Notes: generated by a model not told the origin, from the sequence alone. DNA of 64,000 nt from Polaribacter aestuariivivens (GCF_005885675.1 NZ_VANR01000002.1:248001-312000), one strand, 5' to 3'; positions 50,835-59,543 are shown, numbered from the stretch's first letter. A program made the numbers and translations.

Positions 50835-51377
50835 TTAAGGGAATAGTATTAAAAATAAAAGTGGAAAAATTAAACCTGCTAACGCTAATTTCCAGCCTCT
50901 TTTTTTAAAGCCTTTTTTACCTGAAGGAATTAATATACCTGTAATTGCAATGACTAACATTGCAGCTCCAAAAATATCTGAATACCAAATCCAAAACTTG
51001 TTAGTTGTTTTGTGTAAGTACATGCTATGACCAATTATTGGAACTTTACGTTTAAATTCTAAAACGCCTTTGTTTTCAGATAGTTTCATATCTAATATTC
51101 CATTTCCTTTAAAATACACTCTTAATGATCCGTTTCTTATTCTATGGCCATCGTAAGTTGCTTCAAAGTTTTTAGTAGCATTTTGTAAAAAATCTTTTGT
51201 AATTTCTTGTTCGTTGTTGGGCAATGTTAGCGTAACTTCTTTACTTTCGTAAGTATAATCCATTGGATACCAATCTTGCCTGTGGTTTAATATGATTCCA
51301 GAAAGTGAGAATGCAATTAATAAACCTACATAAAAATAGGCGATATCTCTATGAAGACTTCTATTTGTAATTTTCAT
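50835..51377 (-). CDS. PepSY-associated membrane protein
   Basis: The 180-residue protein has a helix near 12-32 (AYFYVGLLIAFSLSGIILNH), a periplasmic PepSY-like domain, and two C-terminal helices (near 130-155 and 165-180). HRDIAYFYVGLL and VPIIGHSMYLHKTTNKFWIW are typical of the PepSY-associated TM family (PiuB-like), often linked to iron or siderophore handling. The upstream ATG at 51398 is rejected because a -7 box (51396-51403) covers it; ATG 51377 leaves a leader of about 12 nt. Confidence 0.85.
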   Translation of the reverse strand: MKITNRSLHRDIAYFYVGLLIAFSLSGIILNHRQDWYPMDYTYESKEVTLTLPNNEQEITKDFLQNATKNFEATYDGHRIRNGSLRVYFKGNGILDMKLSENKGVLEFKRKVPIIGHSMYLHKTTNKFWIWYSDIFGAAMLVIAITGILIPSGKKGFKKRGWKLALAGLIFPLLFLILFP

Positions 51378-51395
51378 TTGACGATAAAATTTTCG

Positions 51396-51403
51396 CAAAT
51401 GTA
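51396..51403 (-). promoter_or_regulatory. -7 box that fixes the PepSY gene start
   Basis: TACATTTG on the minus strand, overlapping the alternative ATG at 51398. Confidence 0.65.
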
Positions 51404-51426
51404 TTTATAATTAGTCTAAATAAAAA

Positions 51427-53415
51427 TTAAAAATTATAGATTTTTAGGATTTCTTCTATCAAATTATTTTTAGCTAAATATATATTTTCTAAATCTTTTT
51501 GAAATGGAATTGGCGTATCTAAACTTCCAATTCTTTTTACTGGAGCATCTAAATATTCAAAGCAATTTTCATTGATTAAAGCAGAAATATCACTTGCAAT
51601 ACCTCCAAAAAGAGAATCTTCTTGAACAATAATGGCTTTTCCGGTCTTTTTTACGGAACTATAAATAGTTTCAACATCTAAAGGTTGTAATGTTCGTAAA
51701 TCTATTACATCTGCAGAAATAGTAGCATGATTATTTAAAGCTTCTATAACCCAATGAATTGCAGCGCCATAACTAATAATTGTTAGTTTAGTACCTTCTT
51801 TTAAAACAGCTGCTTTACCGATTTCTGTAGTGAAATAATTTTCTGAAACATCTTGATAAACAGATCTGTATAATGCTTTATGCTCAAAAAATAAAATAGG
51901 ATTTGGATCATTTATAGCGGCATTTAATAAACCTTTTGCGTCTTGTGGAAAGGCTGGATAAACAACCTTTAAACCTGGAGTTTTTGTAAACCAAGCTTCA
52001 TTAGTTTGGCTATGAAAAGGACCAGCTCCTACTCCTGCTCCACATGGCATTCTTACTACAACATCTGCGTTTTCTTGCCAACGATAATGAGATTTTGCTA
52101 ATAAGTTTACAATTGGATTAAAACCTGAGGAAACAAAATCTGCAAATTGCATTTCAACAACTGCTTTCATACCGTTTACAGACAAACCATAACCAGTAGA
52201 AATAATTGCAGATTCACAAATAGGAGTGTTTCTAACACGTTCTTTCCCAAATTTTTCTACAAAACCATCTGTAATTTTAAAAACACCTCCATATTCTGCA
52301 ACATCTTGTCCCATAATTACCAAAATGTCGTGCTTTTCCATAGACTGTTGCAAACCTTGAGAAACAGCATCAATAAAACGTATGTTGTTTTTATTTTCTG
52401 ATGGGGCTATTAATTTGAATTGATGATGTTTATAAACGTCATTTAATTCTAAGTTTTTAGTAGAAATAATATTTTCTTCTGCATAAGCTTCTTCTAAATC
52501 TTGATTGATTTCATGAATGATTTCTTCTTTATAAACCAACTCAATTTCTTCAGTCAGTATTTTTTCTTCCTTTAAAAACATTTGAAAATTTTCTAGAGGG
52601 TCTTTACTTGCCCAAAAATCTAAATCTTCTTGAGGTACGTATTTTGTTCCACTAGCCTCTTCATGACCACGCATTCTAAAAGTTTTAAACTCTAATAAAA
52701 TTGGTCTTGGTTTTTTACGAATACTTTCTGCAATTTCAGTAACCTTTGCAAAAACCTCAATAATGTTATTACCGTCAATAATATAGCTTTCCATTCCGTA
52801 ACCAATTCCTTTATCGGCAATATTTTTACAGTTAAACTGCTCTGAAGTAGGTGTAGATAAACCATATCCATTATTTTCTACACAAAATAAAACTGGTAAG
52901 CTCCATACTGCAGCTACATTTAATGCTTCATGAAAATCACCTTCACTTGTACCACCTTCACCTGTAAAAACAGCACAAATTTTGCTATTGCCCTTTAATT
53001 TATTTGCTAAAGCAATACCATCAGCAATACCTAATTGTGGCCCTAAATGTGAAATCATACCTACAATATGATATTCTTGAGTTCCGAAATGAAAACTACG
53101 ATCTCTACCTTTTGTAAATCCATTCATTTTACCTTGCCACTGAGAAAAAAGTCTTTTTAAAGGGATTTTTCTAGTTGTAAAAACTCCTAAGTTTCTATGC
53201 ATTGGTAAAATATATTCATCATCATACAAAGCTGCTGTTACACCAACAGAAATGGCTTCTTGCCCAATACCTGAAAACCATTTAGATATTTTACCTTGTC
53301 TTAAAAGAATTAACATTTTTTCTTCTATCAAACGAGGTTTTAACATGCTTTTGTACAAATACAATAGTTGCTCATTTGAAATAGCATTTGTGGTAAATTT
53401 AATTTTATTAGACAT
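51427..53415 (-). CDS. 2-oxoacid dehydrogenase E1 component, alpha and beta subunits fused
   Basis: The 662-residue protein joins E1 alpha (1-330) to E1 beta (345-662). Alpha motifs: SGIGQEAISVGVTAAL, a ThDP loop FTGEGGTSEGDFHEALN ending ENNGYGLST, and FRMRGHEEASGT. Beta motifs: RFIDAVSQGLQQSMEKHD, MGQDVAEYGGVFKITDG, MPCGAGVGAGPFHSQTNEAW and a C-terminal IGSLDTPIPF. Fused E1 proteins are typical of Bacteroidota, usually for branched-chain 2-oxoacids or pyruvate. Start 53415 is chosen because the -7 box at 53440-53447 lies between it and the longer frame's ATG (53469). The E2 and E3 genes are not in the window. Confidence 0.93.
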   Translation of the reverse strand: MSNKIKFTTNAISNEQLLYLYKSMLKPRLIEEKMLILLRQGKISKWFSGIGQEAISVGVTAALYDDEYILPMHRNLGVFTTRKIPLKRLFSQWQGKMNGFTKGRDRSFHFGTQEYHIVGMISHLGPQLGIADGIALANKLKGNSKICAVFTGEGGTSEGDFHEALNVAAVWSLPVLFCVENNGYGLSTPTSEQFNCKNIADKGIGYGMESYIIDGNNIIEVFAKVTEIAESIRKKPRPILLEFKTFRMRGHEEASGTKYVPQEDLDFWASKDPLENFQMFLKEEKILTEEIELVYKEEIIHEINQDLEEAYAEENIISTKNLELNDVYKHHQFKLIAPSENKNNIRFIDAVSQGLQQSMEKHDILVIMGQDVAEYGGVFKITDGFVEKFGKERVRNTPICESAIISTGYGLSVNGMKAVVEMQFADFVSSGFNPIVNLLAKSHYRWQENADVVVRMPCGAGVGAGPFHSQTNEAWFTKTPGLKVVYPAFPQDAKGLLNAAINDPNPILFFEHKALYRSVYQDVSENYFTTEIGKAAVLKEGTKLTIISYGAAIHWVIEALNNHATISADVIDLRTLQPLDVETIYSSVKKTGKAIIVQEDSLFGGIASDISALINENCFEYLDAPVKRIGSLDTPIPFQKDLENIYLAKNNLIEEILKIYNF

Positions 53416-53439
53416 GTATTTTAAGTTTCGGAGTTTTAA

Positions 53440-53447
53440 CAAACTTA
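53440..53447 (-). promoter_or_regulatory. -7 box that fixes the E1 fusion start
   Basis: TAAGTTTG on the minus strand, 25 nt upstream of ATG 53415 and downstream of the alternative start at 53469. Confidence 0.6.
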
Positions 53448-53469
53448 CTACTTCGAAAGTAAAATCCAT

Positions 53470-53508
53470 AAAAAAATCCTTATCATTTTAATTGATAAGG
53501 ATTTTTTT
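53470..53508 (-). terminator. Intrinsic terminator after the Lrp gene
   Basis: AAAAAAATCCTTATCA pairs perfectly with TGATAAGGATTTTTTT (16 bp) around a 7-nt loop. It ends the Lrp unit before the E1 promoter. Confidence 0.95.
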
Positions 53509-53533
53509 TAACTACTTTTATTTTGAAATAATA

Positions 53534-54013
53534 TTACAATTCTTTAAAAATTGCATGCATCATTCTCTTTTTATCATTAATACTTTCTTCTAAAGCAATC
53601 ATGGTTTCTGTTCTATTTACACCAGGAATGTCATCTATTTCATAAATAATGTCTTTTGCATCATTAGTGCCTTTTGCTCTAACTTTACAGAAGATATTAT
53701 ATTTCCCCGCAGTTACATATGCAACTGTAACGTTTGGTATTTTTCTCAAGTTTTCTATTACTGATTGTGTCATAGAAGTTTTTTCTAAAAAAACGCCTAC
53801 ATGAGCTATAAAGGAATATCCCATTTTCTCATAATTTAACGTTAATGTAGAGCCTTGAATAATACCTTCGTCTTCCATCTTTTTAACACGAACATGAATT
53901 GTTCCTGCAGATACTAATAACTGTTTTGCAATGTCTGTAAATGGAGTTCTTGCATTTTCTATTAAGATATCTAATATTTGATGATCGATTTCATCTAAAA
54001 TAAATTTTTTCAT
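53534..54013 (-). CDS. Lrp/AsnC-family transcriptional regulator
   Basis: The 159-residue protein begins MKKFILDEIDHQILDILIEN, the standard Lrp N-terminus; the helix-turn-helix (about 18-62) contains FTDIAKQLLVSAGTIHVRVK. The RAM domain follows, with VAYVTAGKYNIFCKVRAKGT and TETMIALEESI. Six upstream codons in frame (from 54031) are excluded because they add nothing family-like. The promoter is a full consensus (54041-54048 and TTG at 54068-54070) flanked by an inverted repeat, so autoregulation is likely. It could control branched-chain or amino acid metabolism, and is adjacent to the E1 gene. Confidence 0.92.
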   Translation of the reverse strand: MKKFILDEIDHQILDILIENARTPFTDIAKQLLVSAGTIHVRVKKMEDEGIIQGSTLTLNYEKMGYSFIAHVGVFLEKTSMTQSVIENLRKIPNVTVAYVTAGKYNIFCKVRAKGTNDAKDIIYEIDDIPGVNRTETMIALEESINDKKRMMHAIFKEL

Positions 54014-54026
54014 AATTTGTATATTA

Positions 54027-54070
54027 TTCAATTAACATTACAAATTTATGAATTAAATTTAATTGAACAA
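54027..54070 (-). promoter_or_regulatory. Lrp promoter with flanking inverted repeat
   Basis: On the minus strand: TTG (54070-54068), 19 nt, TAAATTTG (54048-54041). TTAATTGAA (54059-54067) and TTCAATTAA (54027-54035) are perfect 9-bp complements placed in the spacer and at the start site, the layout of an autoregulatory operator. Confidence 0.7.
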
Positions 54071-54098
54071 TATAAAAACTGAGAAATATCCAAAAAAT

Positions 54099-55148
54099 TT
54101 AACTTTCGAAAACGATTTCGTTGTGTCCTATTTTACCTTTTAAGCTATCTTCTTCTATTTTTATCAATTTTGAAACTAACTTATTATTTATAATTTCATC
54201 TTTATATTGATACGCGACATCGTTTTTAGAATTTGGAAATCTATGTATTACATCAAAGAAAATTTTATCATTATTGGGTATTGAAAAATAGTCTTCATAA
54301 TCAGTAAAATTTGAAGCTGTAGCAATATGATAAACACCTTGTAGAATAGAAAAGAATGTAAATTTTCTACTTTCTTCTCTTTGATAATCATTAGGATAGT
54401 GTCCAGATTCAATTAAAATGGTATTGTAACCTAGTTTTTGAAAATTATCACCAGTAGCTGTAGGATAAAACTCATCTGTATATCTTCCAACAAAATTAGG
54501 TATTATGTTTTGTAGCATTTTATTCATAGCTACAATTACATTCATGGTCGTTTTTCTTCCTGTTGTTAAAACACGTGTTTTTTCTTCTGATGGTGCTAAA
54601 AAAGATATTGTTGCTGGATTATTAGTACCTTCTACATTAAAAATGGTTCTTTGGTCGTGTAAATTGAAACAAAATTCTGGATTGAAATCTTCTAAAATAT
54701 TCCTTAGCAGTTTACTTTCTTTGGCTTTTTTATCAACAGCATCTCTATTTAAATCTATATCGTTAGCGTTTACGCGAGTGTAAGCTTGTGCTCCATCAGG
54801 ATTTAACATTGGAATAAAAACTAAAGTGCACTCCTTTAAAATTGTAGTGAGTTCTTGTTTGGTGCTATTTAAAAAACAATTGAATATATCAAATAATGCC
54901 TTGGTTCCTGTACTTTCATTTCCATGCATTTGAGACCAAAGTAGAATTTTTTTAGGTCCTTTACCAATTTTTAATTGATTGATAGGTCTGTTTTCTTCTG
55001 AAGTTCCAATTTGTGAAACATCAAAAACTAATTGATATTTTTTAAAAAGATTTTCGATGTCTTTGTAAGTTATCCATTTTCCATGTAATGTGCTTTCTTT
55101 TTCTTTTTGGTAAATGGATGCTAAAAAATCAGGTGTTAATATGTTCAT
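54099..55148 (-). CDS. M14-family zinc carboxypeptidase-like protein
   Basis: The 349-residue protein has the M14 zinc motif HGNESTGTKALFD (His and Glu ligands), PMLNPDGAQAYTRVNANDID with the substrate Arg/Asn region (VNANDIDLNRDA), and the third ligand in FNLHDQRTIFNVEG. The catalytic Glu is likely in ILIESGHYPND. No signal peptide is seen, so a cytoplasmic role is possible. The start is ambiguous: ATG 55184 or 55148; I prefer 55148 (MNILTPDF), but the former cannot be excluded. It is divergent from an XRE gene across an array of TTACAnnTGTAA palindromes. Confidence 0.85.
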   Translation of the reverse strand: MNILTPDFLASIYQKEKESTLHGKWITYKDIENLFKKYQLVFDVSQIGTSEENRPINQLKIGKGPKKILLWSQMHGNESTGTKALFDIFNCFLNSTKQELTTILKECTLVFIPMLNPDGAQAYTRVNANDIDLNRDAVDKKAKESKLLRNILEDFNPEFCFNLHDQRTIFNVEGTNNPATISFLAPSEEKTRVLTTGRKTTMNVIVAMNKMLQNIIPNFVGRYTDEFYPTATGDNFQKLGYNTILIESGHYPNDYQREESRKFTFFSILQGVYHIATASNFTDYEDYFSIPNNDKIFFDVIHRFPNSKNDVAYQYKDEIINNKLVSKLIKIEEDSLKGKIGHNEIVFES

Positions 55149-55184
55149 ACGCTTATTACAAAATTCTTTGTAAAAGTAAATCAT

Positions 55185-55278
55185 TTACAATTGTCATCAA
55201 ACTAAAAGTTACAATTGTAAAATGTAAACATGTTACAAATGTAAAACACTTTTTAATTCAAATACATCACATTTGTAA
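55185..55278. promoter_or_regulatory. XRE operator array, carboxypeptidase side (four sites)
   Basis: TTACAATTGTCA (55185), TTACAATTGTAA (55209), TTACAAATGTAA (55233) and TCACATTTGTAA (55267), 12-bp palindromes of one type. The first three are spaced exactly 24 nt apart. A minus-strand -7 box TACATTTG (55236-55243) overlaps the third. The rest of the spacer 55279-55455 is AT-rich with nothing I can name. Confidence 0.75.
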
Positions 55279-55445
55279 ATTTTAAACTTGTGTATTTATA
55301 TTCTTTAAAAACCATTAGATATAAAGCATAATTAAAAACTATTTAAAGCATTTAATTAACTTGTTTTCAATTAATTAAATTATATCACCTAAACTTTTTA
55401 TTTATGTTAAAAAACATACTAATTAAAAGTAAGTAATAATTTTCA

Positions 55446-55502
55446 TTGTTAATAATTACAGATGTTTTACATTTGTAACAATCAATAATATTACAATGGT
55501 AA
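55446..55502 (+). promoter_or_regulatory. XRE promoter with three operators
   Basis: TTG (55446-55448), 19 nt, TACATTTG (55468-55475): a full consensus promoter. Palindromes TTACAGATGTTT (55456), TTACATTTGTAA (55467, covering the -7 box) and TTACAATGGTAA (55491, covering the start codon) lie on it; the last two are again 24 nt apart. Confidence 0.8.
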
Positions 55503-55846
55503 ACATAACAGCATTTACGGAAAGATTAAAAAAAGTAATGGAAACTCACGAATTGTCTGCATCTACTTTTGCAGATAAAATTGGTGTACAGCGTTCTAGT
55601 ATTTCTCACATTTTATCTGGAAGAAATAAACCAAGTTTAGATTTTGTTTTGAAAGTAACATCAGAATTTTCTGATGTTGATATACATTGGTTATTGAACG
55701 GAAAAGGTATGTACCCTAAAAATAAGATTTCTGAAACTACTGCTACCCCATCATTATTTGAAGATTCTGAAAAAGTTTCAGGAAAGAAGATACAGCGAAT
55801 TGTTGTTTTTTATGACGATGGTACATTTGATGAATATCAAAAATAA
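55496..55846 (+). CDS. XRE-family regulator (116 aa)
   Basis: A helix-turn-helix domain (about 5-70) with ASTFADKIGVQRSSISHILS and the following NKPSLDFVLKVTSEF. The C-terminal part (75-116) is variable, ending in a strand IQRIVVFYDDGTFDEYQK, common to a flavobacterial group of regulators. Three copies of its presumed operator surround its promoter and start codon, arguing for tight autorepression. It is followed by a bidirectional terminator. Confidence 0.9.
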   Translation: MVNITAFTERLKKVMETHELSASTFADKIGVQRSSISHILSGRNKPSLDFVLKVTSEFSDVDIHWLLNGKGMYPKNKISETTATPSLFEDSEKVSGKKIQRIVVFYDDGTFDEYQK

Positions 55847-55871
55847 GACGTAGAATTGATTATTAAAAAAT

Positions 55872-55909
55872 AAAAAAAAGCTCAAGAAATAAATCTTGAG
55901 CTTTTTTTT
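55872..55909. terminator. Bidirectional terminator between the XRE gene and typA
   Basis: AAGCTCAAGA and TCTTGAGCTT form the core of a longer A/T-extended stem (15 bp or more) around AATAAA. Confidence 0.93.
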
Positions 55910-55943
55910 AAAATATAAATTTTTGCTTAAATTAGAAATAAAT

Positions 55944-57716
55944 TTATGGTCTAAAGTTAATCTTACGCATACGTAAGCTTTCTGGAGTAACTTCTAAATA
56001 CTCATCTGCTTTGATGTATTCCATGTTTTCTTCTAAAGAAAAATCTACCTTAGGAGCAATTTTCATAGCGTCATCAGTACCAGATTTACGCATGTTTGTT
56101 AATTGTTTTCCTTTAATTAAATTTACTGCTAAATCTTCTGCTTTTGAGTTTTCTCCAATTACTTGACCAATATAAATTTCTTGATTTACATCAATAAAAA
56201 AACGTCCTCTATCTTGCAAGCGATCTAGTGCATATGCAGTTGCTTTACCTGCTGCTGAAGAAATGATAGCTCCTTTAACTTCCTCTGTAAAATCGCCTTT
56301 GTATGGTCCGTATTCAGAAAAACGGTGATTTATAATTGCCTGACCAGAAGTGGCTGTTAAAATTTTATTTCTTAAACCTATTAATCCACGTGAAGGAATA
56401 ACAAACTCTAAATGTTGTAAATCTCCTTTTGGCTCCATAACCATTAAATCTCCTTTACGTAAAGAAACTAAGTTTACTGCTTTTGAAGCAACATCTTCAG
56501 GAACATCAATAGATAAAGTCTCATAAGGCTCAGATTTTACACCATCTATGTCTTTTATGATTACTTGTGGTCTTCCCACTTGTAATTCGTAACCTTCTCT
56601 ACGCATTGTTTCAATTAAAACAGATAAGTGTAAAACTCCACGACCATACACGTTAAATTTGTCTTCAGAATCTGTAGTTTCTACTTTTAATGCTAGATTT
56701 TTTTCTAATTCTTTAAATAAACGATCCCTTAAGTGACGTGAAGTAACATATTTACCTTCTTTACCAAAAAATGGAGAGTTATTAATGGTGAACAACATAC
56801 TCATTGTTGGCTGATCAATTTCTGTTCTTGGTAAAGGCTCTGGATTTTCTAAATCGGCAATAGTATCTCCAATTTCAAAACCTTCAATACCTGTTATTGC
56901 ACAAATATCTCCACAAGGAACTTTATCTACTTGAGCTTTACCCATTCCTTCGAATACATGCAACTCTTTAATTCTTACTTTTTTGGTTGAACCATCTGCT
57001 TTACAAAGCATATAGTCTTTATTTACTTCTAAATCTCCACGAAATACACGTCCTATTGCAATTCTACCTGTAAAAGAAGAAAAATCTAAAGAGGTAATTT
57101 GCATTTGTGGTGTACCTTCGTTGTATTTTGTTTCTGGAATAGACTCTAAAACTGCGTCTAATAATGGAATGATATTATCAGTTTCGTTTTTCCAGTCTGT
57201 ACTCATCCAATTGTTTTTTGCAGAACCGTAAATTGTTGTAAAATCTAATTGTTCTTCTGTTGCTTCTAATGCAAACATTAAATCGAAAACTTTTTCGTGC
57301 ACTAAATCTGGTGTACAGTTTTCTTTATCTACTTTATTTACAACAACTATTGGTGTTAATCCTAATTCTAAGGCTTTACCTAATACAAAACGTGTTTGCG
57401 GCATTGGACCTTCAAAAGCATCTACTAACAATAAAACACCATCAGCCATTTTTAACACTCGTTCTACTTCTCCTCCAAAATCGGCGTGACCTGGTGTGTC
57501 AATTACGTTAATTTTTGTGTTTTTATAGGTTACAGATACGTTTTTAGATAGAATTGTAATACCTCTTTCACGTTCTAAATCGTTATTATCTAACAATAAA
57601 TCTGTACGTTCTTTACGATCGTCTAAAACCTTTGCTTGATCTATAATTTTGTCTACCAAGGTTGTTTTACCATGATCTACGTGGGCAATAATTGCGATGT
57701 TTCTTATTGATTGCAT
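55944..57716 (-). CDS. typA: Ribosome-associated GTPase TypA/BipA
   Basis: The 590-residue protein has the translational GTPase G domain: G1 AHVDHGKTTL, G2 RERGIT, G3 DTPGHADFGGE, G4 NKVDKENC and G5 near SAKNN. It is followed by EF-G-like domains and the TypA-specific C-terminal region (RGDLMVMEPKGDLQHLEF-like segment near 460-480). It is standard in length for BipA. It binds ribosomes and assists 50S assembly at low temperature or under stress. It has a -7 box at 57739-57746 with a 16-nt leader. Confidence 0.96.
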   Translation of the reverse strand: MQSIRNIAIIAHVDHGKTTLVDKIIDQAKVLDDRKERTDLLLDNNDLERERGITILSKNVSVTYKNTKINVIDTPGHADFGGEVERVLKMADGVLLLVDAFEGPMPQTRFVLGKALELGLTPIVVVNKVDKENCTPDLVHEKVFDLMFALEATEEQLDFTTIYGSAKNNWMSTDWKNETDNIIPLLDAVLESIPETKYNEGTPQMQITSLDFSSFTGRIAIGRVFRGDLEVNKDYMLCKADGSTKKVRIKELHVFEGMGKAQVDKVPCGDICAITGIEGFEIGDTIADLENPEPLPRTEIDQPTMSMLFTINNSPFFGKEGKYVTSRHLRDRLFKELEKNLALKVETTDSEDKFNVYGRGVLHLSVLIETMRREGYELQVGRPQVIIKDIDGVKSEPYETLSIDVPEDVASKAVNLVSLRKGDLMVMEPKGDLQHLEFVIPSRGLIGLRNKILTATSGQAIINHRFSEYGPYKGDFTEEVKGAIISSAAGKATAYALDRLQDRGRFFIDVNQEIYIGQVIGENSKAEDLAVNLIKGKQLTNMRKSGTDDAMKIAPKVDFSLEENMEYIKADEYLEVTPESLRMRKINFRP

Positions 57717-57738
57717 TTGTACTTTCTTAAATTTCGTG

Positions 57739-57746
57739 CAAAAGTA
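57739..57746 (-). promoter_or_regulatory. -7 box of typA
   Basis: TACTTTTG on the minus strand, about 23 nt upstream of ATG 57716. Confidence 0.6.
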
Positions 57747-57888
57747 GTTGTTTCTAAGTAATTTATAAGGTTTCTTTTTGTTTATTTTTTGTTTTTAAAG
57801 CAAGACTAAGTTTTTATTAGTTTAGATTTTTGCGCTTCGTGTTGGTTTGTAAACTTTCGATTATTTTTTTAGTTTGAAGAAAGTTGCT

Positions 57889-57981
57889 AAAAATGTGCGT
57901 TAGTGATTGAAATGGAAAGCCCACAGTGAGTTTACGAACGAGGACTTGAAATGGAAAGCACGACCTGAAAGGTAACGCCCT
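57889..57981. repeat. Gene-end palindromic element, type 2
   Basis: This block in the spacer 57717-57993 holds GCGTTAGTGATTGAAATGGA, then a second GAAATGGAAAGC after 30 nt, and ends GGTAACGCCC. The outer GCGTTA...TAACGC ends are inverted. I take it as a dispersed intergenic element related to that at 49519. No gene is seen. Confidence 0.4.
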
Positions 57982-57993
57982 AAATAAAAAAAA

Positions 57994-58290
57994 TTACTCT
58001 TTTTTTACAGGTGGATCGTCTCTAAAGGCAGAGGGTAAAATATCTGGAATTAATTTGATTAAAAGAGGTAATAAAAGCGCGCCTCCAGGAAGCATAAATA
58101 CTGTAAAAGCTGGTATAGCTTTACAAATATCTAACATTTGTATTCTAATTTTTAGTTTTTCTTCTTCTGTTAGGTGTGAATGTGTTGCTTTTCTAATTAA
58201 ATGCATTGCTTCTTTGCTTTGCAGTAATTCTTGATGCAATCGCAATTTATTTTTATGAAGCAGTATTTTAATTTCTTCGACAGTTTTCAT
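57994..58290 (-). CDS. Small protein with a LETM1-like segment (98 aa)
   Basis: The first 65 residues are helical and basic (LLHKNKLRLHQELLQSKEAM). A hydrophobic segment near 68-92 reads FMLPGGALLLPLLIKLIPDI followed by LPSAF, which resembles the membrane-adjacent segment of LETM1-domain proteins. Whether it forms a membrane helix or a soluble LETM1 domain fragment is unclear. It overlaps the proline dehydrogenase stop by 1 nt, so it is translated from the same mRNA. Confidence 0.72.
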   Translation of the reverse strand: MKTVEEIKILLHKNKLRLHQELLQSKEAMHLIRKATHSHLTEEEKLKIRIQMLDICKAIPAFTVFMLPGGALLLPLLIKLIPDILPSAFRDDPPVKKE

Positions 58291-59453
58291 TACAACTTAC
58301 GACGTTTTCTTTCTGTTTTTAAGAGGTTTAACTCTCTACTTGTTTGACCTGCAACTGAAGTGTTTTCTTCTGCTCGTCTTATTAAATATGGCATTACATC
58401 TCTAACAGGTCCAAATGGTAAGTATTTTGCAACATTGTAATTTTCATTGGCTAAATTGTAGCTTATATGATCACTCATACCAAATAATTGACCAAACCAA
58501 AGTCTTTTATCGTCTTTTTTTATGTTGTATTGTTTTGCTAAGTCCATAACTAGGTATGAACTTTGCTCATTGTGAGTACCTGCAAATAATGCCATTTTTG
58601 GGTGCTCCATCATATACTCTATAGCCTTGTCATAATTAATATCTGTAGCTTGTTTGTTTTCACATATTGGTGATGGATATCCTTTTTCTTCAGCTCTTTC
58701 TCTTTCTTTTTCCATGTAAGCACCTCTTACTACCTTCATTCCAATATGAAATCCTTTTTGATGTGCTTTTTGATGCAACTCTTTTAAATACTCAAGTCTA
58801 TCATGCCTATACATTTGTAGGGTATTAAATACAATTGCTTTTTCTTTATTATAAGTTTCCATTAAATCTTCAATAAGATCATCTGCAGCTTTTTGCATCC
58901 AACTTTCTTCTGCATCAATTAATAATGGAACATCTTTTTCTAACGCTATTTTACATACTTTGTGATAGCGTGCTACTACTCTATTCCACTCTTCAGTTTC
59001 TTTTGGTGTTAACTCTTTTCCTTCAGAAATTTTTTGATATAAAGCAAAACGTCCAAAACCAGTTGGTTTAAAAACTGCAAAAGGAATGGATTTTTTTTCT
59101 TCGCAAAAATTAATAATTTTTACTATTTTTTCTAAAGCACCATCAAAACTAGCTTCTTTATCTTGCCCTTCTACAGAATAATCTAAAACACTATGCACAT
59201 TACCATTATTATACATATTGTCAATAATTGGTAAACAATCTTCTTCTGTTACACCACCACAAAAATGATCAAAAACAGTAGAACGTATTAAACCCTCTAC
59301 AGGTAAATGAACTTTTAGTGCAAAATTAGTAACTGCACTACCAATTTTTACCATTGGCTGGTTTTGAATCATTCTAAAAAGGAAATAGGCTCTTTCTAAT
59401 TGAGAGTCTGTCTTAAGAGCAAAAGCAACTTTAGTGTTATCGAAAAGTTTCAT
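58290..59453 (-). CDS. Proline dehydrogenase (PutA-type, single domain)
   Basis: The 387-residue flavoenzyme shows the PRODH barrel: FAVFKPTGFGRFALYQKIS, PLLIDAEESWMQKAADDL, the flavin-site VVRGAYMEKERERA, LFAGTHNEQSSYL, and the C-terminal FGPVRDVMPYLIRRAEENTS with its substrate-binding Arg residues. It oxidises proline to pyrroline-5-carboxylate. There is no fused P5C dehydrogenase domain. It is first in a two-gene operon with the small LETM1-like gene, from a promoter at 59476-59483. Confidence 0.94.
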   Translation of the reverse strand: MKLFDNTKVAFALKTDSQLERAYFLFRMIQNQPMVKIGSAVTNFALKVHLPVEGLIRSTVFDHFCGGVTEEDCLPIIDNMYNNGNVHSVLDYSVEGQDKEASFDGALEKIVKIINFCEEKKSIPFAVFKPTGFGRFALYQKISEGKELTPKETEEWNRVVARYHKVCKIALEKDVPLLIDAEESWMQKAADDLIEDLMETYNKEKAIVFNTLQMYRHDRLEYLKELHQKAHQKGFHIGMKVVRGAYMEKERERAEEKGYPSPICENKQATDINYDKAIEYMMEHPKMALFAGTHNEQSSYLVMDLAKQYNIKKDDKRLWFGQLFGMSDHISYNLANENYNVAKYLPFGPVRDVMPYLIRRAEENTSVAGQTSRELNLLKTERKRRKL

Positions 59454-59475
59454 TAAGCATGATTTATATTGAGAA

Positions 59476-59483
59476 CAAATATA
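59476..59483 (-). promoter_or_regulatory. Promoter of the proline dehydrogenase operon
   Basis: TATATTTG on the minus strand, with a TTG (reading CAA at 59504-59506) 20 nt further upstream. The leader is about 16 nt. Confidence 0.65.
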
Positions 59484-59543
59484 CTCTAAGACAATAAATA
59501 ATTCAATATTTTCTACTTAATTTGCACTTTTAATATTTACAAG

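Noticed and set aside
51378-51398. Upstream ATG start for the PepSY protein
   Set aside because: It coincides with the -7 box of the promoter, so it would not be in the transcript.
57994-58290. Degraded remnant of a full LETM1 protein
   Set aside because: It has an intact start, a coupled overlap with the upstream gene and no remains of other LETM1 regions nearby, so it is better taken as a small complete gene.
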